Positions 7,809-16,072 of a stretch of DNA of 64,000 nucleotides are shown piece by piece. Both the position numbers and the translations under genes were made by a program. Origin of the DNA: Thecamonas trahens ATCC 50062 (Eukaryota; Apusozoa; Apusomonadida; Apusomonadidae). The stretch spans positions 88,718-152,717 of the forward strand of contig NW_013657632.1 of assembly GCF_000142905.1 (NCBI RefSeq), in the 5' to 3' direction. Positions within the stretch are counted from its first letter, which is position 1. Each line of letters begins with the position of its first letter. The notes below the pieces were generated by a model. It saw only the letters and a list, made by a program, of their open reading frames with translations, did not search any database and was not told the origin of the DNA.

Positions 7809-9851
7809 TTACTGCGACGACGAGAAGAACGACTCGGAGCCGGAGCATGCGCCCGAGTCTGAGCCAAGTTGCGGAAGCATACCGGCCGGCGCAGAGTAGG
7901 CGTGCGGCGAGTTCGGCGAGAGCGGCTCGACCGGCTTCGCCTCATGGTGCATCTCCCCCGACCTCGTTTCCCTTAGCTTGCGGCTCTCCGATGAGGACCA
8001 GGAGAACGAGGAGTCGCCGGATGCCTCGTCGTCATGCATTGCCAACACCTCGCGCGCGGTCTCTGCGGCTTTTGAAGCTGCGTGCGCCATGGCGTCCTCC
8101 GAGCTGACTCGCAGGAACTCTGAGTCGACTGCAGATGCGTCGAGCTCGGGTGTGTCTGCCGCCACCGGGCTCTTGGCAGGCACGGCTCTCCGCCGCTTAC
8201 GCCGCTTGCGGACAACTGCCTTGCCGTTCAACGACGAGTCGAGCGGCGGGCCCATGTACGGCGCCTCATCGGTGGTCGCGCCCGCAGACGCTTTTCCATG
8301 GCGGCGACCTCCCGGCGGCGACGGCGACCGAAACGTCTCACGCGGCGGGCGCGCTACCGAACTCGGTGCGCTCACCGTCCGAGACCGGCTCACAGCCCGC
8401 CGCTGCCAGTACAGTGCCGCAGACGTCAGCGGCGCCTCCTGCTGCGAGATAAAAATGATTTCGACTTCGGGCAGAAACGAAACGTGCCGGTTGCGGAGCT
8501 TCTCCTCTTCCACACGGATCTCCGAGACACATGACAACAGTGCCTTGGCGTCGCTCGCCGACAAAAGGCGGATCGAGAGTGTTTTGATCCGCCCAAACAA
8601 ATCGGCCGTCGTCACCGCAAACACCTGCGCTTCAACTTTGAACGACACAAACTGCTCGATTGCGAGTGGCGTCGCCACCACCTCGGCGTTGCTCATCTTC
8701 ATCAGCGTGAACATGCCGTTCTGGATGGTGACCAGCGCCTGGGTCTCGTCAGCAGCGTCCACACACACAAACTTGGCCATCCGCCCGCGCCGCCACGGCA
8801 CACTCTTGTCGCCAATCGAGCAAGTCTCCCGCGGCGACGAGCTCGCGCTTGACGCTGCGCTCGAGTTGGTCTGCACGCGAAGAGCCGGCCCGCCCGAAGT
8901 CGACTGTGCTCGCCGCTTGCGCCGCACCCGGTGCTGCGCTGCGCTCATCCGCAGCCCGCCCACGTCGATAGACGCCCGTTTCGACTTGGCCATCCCAGCA
9001 TCGGCTGACTCCGGCCGCTTACTGCCTCCGCCCTTTGTGCAGCCCTTTGCTCTGCCGTCTGTGCCTGTCTTGTGACCAGCAAGCTCAGCACCTGCCGTCT
9101 TTGCCAGCACATCGTCCAGTCCCGGAGACGGAAGTGACAACCGCCGAAGCGACGCGCTTGCGTGCGCCGCCGAGTCGGACGACCATCCGCTGGCCTCGCC
9201 CGAATCACCGCCTTGGGCCACCACCTGCACATCCAGCCCTGCACCCATCCCGTCCGACGCATCGGGCACGTCTGCATCGTCCGCTCCCTGAAAGTCGGTC
9301 GCCACAGGCGAGGTCGTCCGTGAAACCGGCGCCGATCGCAGGGCAAGCCTGTTGCTCCTGTCGCCATCGCTACCGCGGCAACTGCCGACTGCAGGACTCC
9401 GTCTCGACGTCGACGTCGACGTCGACCGCGACCGCGACCGCGACCTTCGCCGCCGCACTCTGCGCGGCCCGGTCCGCGGCCGTCCGTCCGCTGATCCAGC
9501 CCGTGCCGCCGGAGGCGTGCCAGGCACCGAGAGCAGACCCGGCGAGCCGGTCAACGAGCCCGGTGACCCGTCGACGCTTGTCGTCACGCCTGACACCCGC
9601 ACGGCAATACGCTTCGATGCCCTTGCCCGCCCACTCCCACGCTGCGACGATTTCGCAATGATGTGTGCGCTCGGTGTCACAACCTCGGCCTTGTCACCGG
9701 TCTCTAACACTGTCTCGGTCTCAGGGCCCTCGTCGGCGATGTCGGACAGACCTCCCGGGCCGCCCTCCACCTCCTCCATGCTCACCACCGGCAAGCTGGA
9801 CGCAGACCTGTGTCGGCGATGTCGCCGCACACTCTGTACCTTCCCGTGCAT
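7809..9851 (-). CDS. Ser-rich protein with a possible PH-like domain
   Basis: 680 residues from the ATG at 9851 (MHGKVQSVRRHRRHRS). The frame stays open upstream to 10421, but that stretch translates a CA repeat and poly-G and is not protein-like. The first half is disordered and Ser/Arg/Gly-rich with an SRSRSRSTSTSTS segment. The central part (about 8420-8840) has alternating beta-strand-like segments (KFVCVDAADE, ALVTIQNGMFTLMKM, QFVSFKVEAQVFAV) ending in a helix DAKALLSCVSEIRVEEE, which suggests a PH-like fold. The tail is again disordered and Ser-rich. The PH-like call is weak and rests on pattern only. No catalytic motif is seen. Confidence 0.7.
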   Translation of the reverse strand: MHGKVQSVRRHRRHRSASSLPVVSMEEVEGGPGGLSDIADEGPETETVLETGDKAEVVTPSAHIIAKSSQRGSGRARASKRIAVRVSGVTTSVDGSPGSLTGSPGLLSVPGTPPAARAGSADGRPRTGPRRVRRRRSRSRSRSTSTSTSRRSPAVGSCRGSDGDRSNRLALRSAPVSRTTSPVATDFQGADDADVPDASDGMGAGLDVQVVAQGGDSGEASGWSSDSAAHASASLRRLSLPSPGLDDVLAKTAGAELAGHKTGTDGRAKGCTKGGGSKRPESADAGMAKSKRASIDVGGLRMSAAQHRVRRKRRAQSTSGGPALRVQTNSSAASSASSSPRETCSIGDKSVPWRRGRMAKFVCVDAADETQALVTIQNGMFTLMKMSNAEVVATPLAIEQFVSFKVEAQVFAVTTADLFGRIKTLSIRLLSASDAKALLSCVSEIRVEEEKLRNRHVSFLPEVEIIFISQQEAPLTSAALYWQRRAVSRSRTVSAPSSVARPPRETFRSPSPPGGRRHGKASAGATTDEAPYMGPPLDSSLNGKAVVRKRRKRRRAVPAKSPVAADTPELDASAVDSEFLRVSSEDAMAHAASKAAETAREVLAMHDDEASGDSSFSWSSSESRKLRETRSGEMHHEAKPVEPLSPNSPHAYSAPAGMLPQLGSDSGACSGSESFFSSSQ

Positions 9852-10069
9852 GTGCGCACCGTGAGTGTGGGTTTGGGGAAAGACGGAGAAGGTGAGGGGG
9901 GGGGGGGGGGAGGAGGAGGGAGGACGGCAGTACCCTTGCCGAGTCCTCCTGACCCATGGCAGAAGTCTGTCCGTCTGTCTGTCCCGCCCGCACCAACATA
10001 GCACCACACACAGCCGCACAAGGGTTATGCACAGCACCAGCAGCTGCACCAGAAGACTACACGCACACA

Positions 10070-10104
<35 letters not shown>

Positions 10105-10484
10105 AATCCTACCAAACACCCAACACACCCGCCTGAAACCACCCGTACCGCTGTCGACATCCCCGCCACGTCAAGTGCGCTACCGTCGACCGAAGTGCCC
10201 TTGCCACCCAACATCACCCAAGTTTGCCCACGCACCGCCACGCCACGCCATGCCATGCCATGCCAGGCCACACCACATGCCACATGCCACAGCCGCAAAT
10301 CGAGTGAGCGAGCCACCCAAACAAAGAGCCACAGCGAATGGCACAATAGCTCGAGAAGATAGATAGCGAGCTCACTCTGCGACCGACTCACCACGCAGAC
10401 AACCATACACACCTCACACAATCACAGACACAACTTCACCACACAACCTCACAACCACACAACCGCTGCATACTGCTCTTCGCT
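9852..10484. promoter_or_regulatory. divergent intergenic region with simple repeats
   Basis: No gene is supported in these 633 bases. It holds a 15-base G run (9896-9910, a C run on the sense strand of the minus gene), an (AC)n tract at 10073-10102 and a short-period CCATG/CCACG repeat at 10238-10290. It must contain the promoters of the two divergent genes, but no core promoter motif stands out. Confidence 0.6.
10073..10102. repeat. (AC)n microsatellite
   Basis: About 15 uninterrupted AC units in the divergent promoter region, preceded by a few imperfect ones. Confidence 0.9.
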
Positions 10485-12707
10485 ATGGGTGGGGGCGCCG
10501 GACTTGTGCTCGGCCTTTGCATTCTCGTTCTGCTTGCTGCTCCTCCCCACTCGGCTGCCCACCCCGTCGCCTGCCCGGGACTCGTACGCGCCGCTGATCC
10601 GGCTGCCACCGAAGCATACGTGATCGCCGGCATGGGAGAGGAGGTCCTGGTGTGTCTTGAGGATGCGGTGCAGGAATGGTTTGCGTCAGAGTCGGCTGGA
10701 TACCAGCTCAACCACCTCGCCACCATGTACACCATCGCGGGACACCTGCCGGCCGCCGTCCAGACCGCCACTGCTGTCCTCGGCTTTGTCGCCCCTGACC
10801 TCGCCACCATCCCCGACATCACCGCGCTTGTCGACTACGTCTATGACGGCGTCGAGCAACCGCTCGATGACGACAGTGCGCTTGGCTCGTCAGCCGCGTT
10901 GGTGGAGCCCGAGTTCCCCATCGAGCTGGCCGCAGACGCGCTCTGCATCCTCTCCGATGTCGCCTCGGCCGCTCTCCAGCACGTGCGGGCACTGCGCCTT
11001 GCGCGACGTGCACTTGCGATCAGCCCCGACTCGTATGATGCCTGCCTTCGCGTCGCGGGGCGGTCTCTGGATGCTGGCTTTCCCGAAGACACGCTGGCTC
11101 TGGTCAACGACTGTATGCCTCCGCCTACCGCCTCTCCCGCGCATGCTGCTCTCCGCCACACCGTTGCCGGCGACGCCGCACTCAAGCTGGAACGCTGGTC
11201 CGAAGCTGTTGATGCACATCTGGCTGCGCTCAGCTCCGATCCGGCCAACTCGGACCTCAAGTGGAACCTGCTTTCTGCTACGTTCAGGCTGGCATCGTCA
11301 ACCGTGTCTGGCATCGCGCTCTCGTCCAACGCCATTGACCCGGATCTCGCTGCAGAGCTGAGCGCGGCAGCTCGCTTGCTGCACGCCAATGGAGCGACGG
11401 CGACTGGCCTCGAGCTGTTGGCCATTGCGGTGCGGCTGCCGCGGTCGTCAGTCAAGGTCAAGCTCGCCGCCTACGCCGCCATGGCGTCGCTCCAGCTCGA
11501 ATCGGGCGCCAACGAAGCTGCTCTCTCGAGTCTAGAGACCGGCATTTCCATTGCGCCCAAGTCACCTGTCGCACACGCTCACTTGGCGGTGGCACTGGCC
11601 GATGCCGGTGATCCTCGCGCGGCGCTCGAGGCCTTTGCCACCGCCCGGCGCCTGATCACCGCCCGCGACCAGCTCTCATTTGCGCAGTACGAGAAGCTCG
11701 GCCTTGTGGCCCACACCAGCGGTGCCTTTGAGCTCGCCGGTGCAGCATTTCGCAACGCCTCGCGCCTTGCACCGACTACGCCGCGGGCCTTTATCAACTG
11801 TGGTGTCTCGTACGCCCGCGCCGATCAGCTTCGCGCGGCGCTAGCCTGCTTCCAGCGTGCACACGCTCTCGACCGGCACGACGTCGATGTAGTGCTTGAG
11901 ACAGCAAGTCTGGCTGCACGTCTCAACCGCTCGTCAGCAGCCATTCTCTACACCCGCGGCATCACTATTCTTGGCCATCGCATCTGGCCGCTGTCGCGTG
12001 CCACCCAGGGCCACAAGCAATTCCCATCCGAGGTTATTACTTACGCCAAGCTGCGGCGGGGCCTGGCGCGATGGCACGCCGAGCGCTCTGGTGAAGAGCA
12101 CCTTGCCCTCGCGTCGTACAAGCTTGCTTTTGACGTGCTGCAAGGCCGCAACTGGCCGCTGGCACTCGAGTACGGCCGCTTGCTTGCTAGAGACGACACG
12201 CTTGCGGTTGCTGAACTTCGCTTGCTGATGGCCCGTGTTCAGCCTGTCGCGCCGGTGGCAGAGTTTGCGGCGCTCAACACACTGCTGGCACTCGCGCCGC
12301 CGCCATCGCCCCTGCCGTCGCTCTCGTGGCGGTCGGCTCTAGCCAACCTACAAATCGGCTGCCAAGCCGCATGCAACGTGACGGCTGATTTCGACGAGCT
12401 GAGCGCGACGATCAAGGCAGCGCGCCGTGCAGAAGCCCACATGCAGGCACTCCTCGCCCATGCTACCGCTGCAGAGAGTGCCAAGGCCGAGATCGAGGCC
12501 TCGCTGAATGCCGAGAATGATCCCACTCGTCGTGCGTACATTCAGTCTGCCCTGCACGATGCCACCATGACCGCGCAGCAGGCGAGCGCCACCGTCGCCG
12601 CTGCTGAAGCTGCGGCATCCGCCAATGAGCGGCTTGTCGCCGACACTCTGGCAGAGCTTGCTCCCCGTGTCATCCGTAAGCTGCTGGATGCGTGGTCATC
12701 GGCGTGA
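10485..12707 (+). CDS. secreted or ER-luminal TPR-repeat protein
   Basis: 740 residues. The N-terminus is a clear signal peptide (MGGGAGLVLGLCILVLLAAP, cleavage probably near residue 25). The body is a string of helix pairs typical of tetratricopeptide repeats, for example AHLAVALADAGDPRAALEAF and CGVSYARADQLRAALACFQR. A Glu/Ala-rich coiled coil follows near 12390-12640. No transmembrane segment follows the signal peptide. TPRs in the secretory pathway usually act as chaperone or glycosylation-complex adaptors, but no catalytic domain is seen and the partner is unknown. Its last 12 bases overlap the 3' end of the convergent formin gene. Confidence 0.75.
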   Translation: MGGGAGLVLGLCILVLLAAPPHSAAHPVACPGLVRAADPAATEAYVIAGMGEEVLVCLEDAVQEWFASESAGYQLNHLATMYTIAGHLPAAVQTATAVLGFVAPDLATIPDITALVDYVYDGVEQPLDDDSALGSSAALVEPEFPIELAADALCILSDVASAALQHVRALRLARRALAISPDSYDACLRVAGRSLDAGFPEDTLALVNDCMPPPTASPAHAALRHTVAGDAALKLERWSEAVDAHLAALSSDPANSDLKWNLLSATFRLASSTVSGIALSSNAIDPDLAAELSAAARLLHANGATATGLELLAIAVRLPRSSVKVKLAAYAAMASLQLESGANEAALSSLETGISIAPKSPVAHAHLAVALADAGDPRAALEAFATARRLITARDQLSFAQYEKLGLVAHTSGAFELAGAAFRNASRLAPTTPRAFINCGVSYARADQLRAALACFQRAHALDRHDVDVVLETASLAARLNRSSAAILYTRGITILGHRIWPLSRATQGHKQFPSEVITYAKLRRGLARWHAERSGEEHLALASYKLAFDVLQGRNWPLALEYGRLLARDDTLAVAELRLLMARVQPVAPVAEFAALNTLLALAPPPSPLPSLSWRSALANLQIGCQAACNVTADFDELSATIKAARRAEAHMQALLAHATAAESAKAEIEASLNAENDPTRRAYIQSALHDATMTAQQASATVAAAEAAASANERLVADTLAELAPRVIRKLLDAWSSA

Positions 12708-15326
12708 CGGCTTGGTCGGCGTCCGGAGCGATGCAAGCAGCGTACGCGGGTCCAGAATAGCATCGACGATTTCGTCGTCGCCATCGCCATCCTCGGCCGT
12801 GTTTTTGAGCATGGCCTCGATGGCTTCGTGGCGCGAGTACGAACGCTTCCGCTCGTTGTCGGCGCGGTGGCGCCTTCGCAAGTTGCTGATCGAGCGTGAC
12901 ATGAGGGCTTCGGCGGCGGCGTCGTGCTTGGCTTTGGCCTCGCGCCAGGTAGTCACGCCGCGCTTGAAGCGGTGGAGGAAGGAGAAGAGTGTGTCGAAAA
13001 GCGACTCGGGTGCGACGGATCGCGGATCCTCGCCCAGCGACGTCGCAAGCTCGGCAAACTCCTTCTGAATGCTCTCCAAAAGTGGCTCCAGCTTGGCAAT
13101 GGCTTCACCGTGCTCGTCGACAAAGTCGAACATGATGCCCTCAAACGGCTCGCCCATGTCGCCGCGCTCCAGATGGGCCTCCAGTGCCGCAAATGAGCGG
13201 CGCAGCTGCTCCAGCTCGAGTGTCACGCGCTCGGTCGAGACGGCTGCTGCAACGTCAACGGCCTCCAGCGCCGCCGGCAGATCGAGCAATACCTCGAGAT
13301 CGGGCGACGAGCCGATGACGTCGATGACATAGTCGAGCGCGTTCTCCGGGCCATCGCCACTTCGCGCGTTCTTGGCCCTTGTCCTGGCTAGCACCAGCAG
13401 CGAGTCAAGCTGGATGGACGTCTGGTTGCCGCGGAACGAGCCACGATTCATGTAGTTGGCGACCGCCAACACAAGCGCCATTAACTTGCGGAGCCCATCT
13501 GAAGTGGTCACATCGCGAATAGCCTTGATCATGGCATCCAGATCGCCCTGAACCGACGCCAGTTGCTCGGGCAGCTCGCGCTTCAGAATAAAGGCGTCAA
13601 TACGGTCGCTCAGCCGCGGAAGCGAGCTCAACTCCTTGAGAATGGCGTCGGCAGCATGGAGTTTGGTCCCGCTCTCGCTCACCGCTGACTCACGCGCCAA
13701 CGCAGCCGCTTCCTCTGCCGTCGGCACCAGCTTGAGTAGCATCTTGGTTTGGTCCTCGGTCAGCCGCGTCTCGTCGAGGTTCAGAATTATGTCCTTGATC
13801 TGGCTCGCTGAGAGCTTGAGGAACTTTTGCGCAATGCACACAGCCCGCTGGCGCTTGGCCGACAGGACCGAACGGGCAGCCGGCGTAGGCGACATCGACC
13901 GACTCGAGCCAACAGAGCTAACCGATGACCGCCGGTCCAAGCTCGCTGTCGACGCACCCGAGTTGACCCGCGAGCCAAAGAGCTGGTGGATCTCGGGCAG
14001 CTTGAGATGCTGGTACATCTCGCCCACAATGTCGTCCTGACTCCAGAACGAGCGCACAAGCCGCTTTTTGGGAAGCCCCTTGACGTCCAACGGCATGAGC
14101 TTGCCATCCAGCCCGCGTGGAACTTCGGGCAAGTCACGAATGGCTGACGGCACCACCGTCGGTACCGACTTGCCACGGGTAAGTCCAGGCGGCGGCGGCG
14201 GTGGCGGTCCACTGCCGGGCGGTGGCGGAGCCGGCGGCGGAGCCGGCGACGGAATAAGAATCGACGGCGATGATGCCGCCAGCGATGGGCCCTGCAAATC
14301 GCCGACAAGAAGTCGAACCGAGTCGTCGTCGCCATCGACTTCGGAGCCGCCACGCAACTCCTCTGGGACGGCAGTCTCTGCCGCGGCGCGCTGCTTCTTA
14401 AACTTGGCAAACGCTGCCTGGGCAGCCACCAGCTCATCGCGGCTGGCGGCCAGCTCCTGAGCAAGCTTGGAGCACTTTGAACACTCGCCGTCGGGCCCGC
14501 TTCCGGCGCCACTGATGAGGGCGGTGACATGGTCAATGAGCGTAGGCGTGTCGTCGACGTTATACGGCTCGAGATTAAAATGCGTACAGAGGACGGTGCG
14601 GATCTCGACAAGCTTGAGGTCCTTCATCATCCGGATTTTGGTCCGGTACCGCTCGAGCTTAGCGGCGAGCTGTTCGCTGAGCTCGCGGAGGCGATCAGTC
14701 TCGTCTTTGGCGGCTGCAAGCGCCTCCTGGGTTGCGGCCAGCTCCGCAGCGACTGCGGACGGACCGGCCGCCTGCGTGCTCGACGACGACGCGTCTTGCT
14801 CCCACATCAGTTCACGAAGACGCGACTTGAGCAGCTGATTGACCTGGACCTTCTTCCGCAGCTTGTTCTCCAGCGCCTCGACCCTGGCATCGTTACCCGA
14901 CTTGAGCTCCTTAACCTCCAGCTTATACTCGTGTAGCACAGCCTTGGTGTTGCTCAGCTTGGCCTTGAGCTTGGTGATGACGACTCGCGCCCGCTCGATG
15001 TCCAAGCCCTCGAGGGCACGATCGACTGCGAGAGCGTAGGCATCGTCCGGCTCTGGCGGCGCGGTCACCTGCTCATGCTGCGGCACATCGATGGCGGTCA
15101 GGTGCTTGGGCTTTGTGAACAGGCCATGATCCGGAGCGCACACAAAATACACAGTGCCGTCGACCGAGCCATTGTTCTTCCCGTCAGGCGTCTCCAGCTC
15201 CACCCCGATGACGGGGCGAGCATCGGTGAAGGGCCGGTCGTCGCCGACGTACCGCACCACGCCACGCAATAGACCCTTGTACAGCACAGCCTGGCCCACA
15301 GCCACCCCAGACTCTGCCACAGCCAT
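12696..15326 (-). CDS. formin with an N-terminal CAP-Gly domain
   Basis: 876 residues. Residues 1-80 form a CAP-Gly domain with the tubulin-tail-binding motif as GKNNGSVDG and the family's YF close by. Residues 95-330 are a long coiled coil. Near 365-390 lies an FH1 proline tract (PPAPPPPGSGPPPPPPPG). FH2 follows to about 800: FWSQDDIVGEMY lasso region, AVCIAQKFLKLSASQIKDII, KMLLKLVPTAEEA and LVLAVANYMNRGSFRG. The basic tail ends DEIVDAILDPRTLLASLR and is only weakly like a DAD. No GTPase-binding/DID module is present. FH1-FH2 nucleates and elongates actin from profilin-actin; CAP-Gly binds microtubule ends. The domain order predicts a direct actin-microtubule linker. Confidence 0.9.
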   Translation of the reverse strand: MAVAESGVAVGQAVLYKGLLRGVVRYVGDDRPFTDARPVIGVELETPDGKNNGSVDGTVYFVCAPDHGLFTKPKHLTAIDVPQHEQVTAPPEPDDAYALAVDRALEGLDIERARVVITKLKAKLSNTKAVLHEYKLEVKELKSGNDARVEALENKLRKKVQVNQLLKSRLRELMWEQDASSSSTQAAGPSAVAAELAATQEALAAAKDETDRLRELSEQLAAKLERYRTKIRMMKDLKLVEIRTVLCTHFNLEPYNVDDTPTLIDHVTALISGAGSGPDGECSKCSKLAQELAASRDELVAAQAAFAKFKKQRAAAETAVPEELRGGSEVDGDDDSVRLLVGDLQGPSLAASSPSILIPSPAPPPAPPPPGSGPPPPPPPGLTRGKSVPTVVPSAIRDLPEVPRGLDGKLMPLDVKGLPKKRLVRSFWSQDDIVGEMYQHLKLPEIHQLFGSRVNSGASTASLDRRSSVSSVGSSRSMSPTPAARSVLSAKRQRAVCIAQKFLKLSASQIKDIILNLDETRLTEDQTKMLLKLVPTAEEAAALARESAVSESGTKLHAADAILKELSSLPRLSDRIDAFILKRELPEQLASVQGDLDAMIKAIRDVTTSDGLRKLMALVLAVANYMNRGSFRGNQTSIQLDSLLVLARTRAKNARSGDGPENALDYVIDVIGSSPDLEVLLDLPAALEAVDVAAAVSTERVTLELEQLRRSFAALEAHLERGDMGEPFEGIMFDFVDEHGEAIAKLEPLLESIQKEFAELATSLGEDPRSVAPESLFDTLFSFLHRFKRGVTTWREAKAKHDAAAEALMSRSISNLRRRHRADNERKRSYSRHEAIEAMLKNTAEDGDGDDEIVDAILDPRTLLASLRTPTKPSRR

Positions 15327-15349
15327 GGAAGGGTAGTGAGATTGGGATT

Positions 15350-15394
15350 GGGGTAGTGGGGTAGTGGGGTAGTGGGGGCGGGGGGGGGGGGGGG
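15350..15394 (+). repeat. G-rich tandem repeat with G-quadruplex pattern
   Basis: Three GGGGTAGT-like units followed by GGGGG, C and 15 G. Four or more G runs of at least four within 45 bases fit the standard G4 pattern. It lies 24-68 bp upstream of the formin start, so the transcript side carries the C-rich strand. Confidence 0.75.
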
Positions 15395-15420
15395 AGGGAG
15401 TAGGTAGGAACGGTACGGAA

Positions 15421-15520
15421 NNNNNNNNNNNNNNNNNNNNNNNNNNNNNNNNNNNNNNNNNNNNNNNNNNNNNNNNNNNNNNNNNNNNNNNNNNNNNNNN
15501 NNNNNNNNNNNNNNNNNNNN
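15421..15520. other. assembly gap (100 N)
   Basis: Exactly 100 N, the usual placeholder for a gap of unknown size. True distance and content between 15420 and 15521 are unknown. Confidence 0.99.
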
Positions 15521-16072
15521 GTATATAGCAGCGAGCCTATATATCCATAGCTATCTACATATATCCGTATATCTACATAGATATATATATATCTACCGCA
15601 GATACGTAGATAGATATTTATATATAGCTTTATTTCGCTATACATATACCCACATACACACATAGAGATATATAGACACATGCATACAGACATACATATA
15701 CACATATATAGAAACATAGATAAAGATACAGACATATACATATATACATATACATATATAGAGAGAGACATAGGCAGAGATGGATAGGGGGGAGATAGGA
15801 GAAAGGTGGTGTTTGGCGGGTGAATGGGTGGGTGGGTGGGTGGTGGCTACGGTGCGGCACCTGTGGCATTTCGCCGAATGATGGAAGGGGGGGGGGAAGG
15901 GGGGGAGGGGGAGGAGGGCCACCAGCCCACCGCCCCAACTCCTGCCACCACACACACACAGACACGCACACGCATACACACACACCTCACCACAGCCACT
16001 AGCCTCACCACAACCACAACCACCACACACACACACACATACACACACATACTCTCTCTCTCTGTCTCTGCC

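Larger units (their letters stand above)
15327..16072. other. gap-containing intergenic region: G-rich repeats, N run, AT-rich island
   Basis: No gene is supported here. From the formin start it holds GGGGTAGT-type repeats and a G15 run (15350-15394), 100 N (15421-15520), an AT-rich island of TATA/GATA/ACATA motifs (15521-15775), G-rich sequence with a G10 run (15887-15896) and AC/TC repeats up to the next ATG. The island is strikingly AT-rich against a GC-rich background. Confidence 0.8.

Noticed and set aside
7809-10421. 870-codon version of the PH-like protein
   Set aside because: The first 190 codons translate AC repeats and a poly-G run; the ATG at 9851 is used instead.
15184-15771. Minus-strand frame running through the N gap and AT-rich island
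   Set aside because: It crosses 100 N and consists of Tyr/Ile/Met repeats from TATA/ACATA sequence; not a gene.
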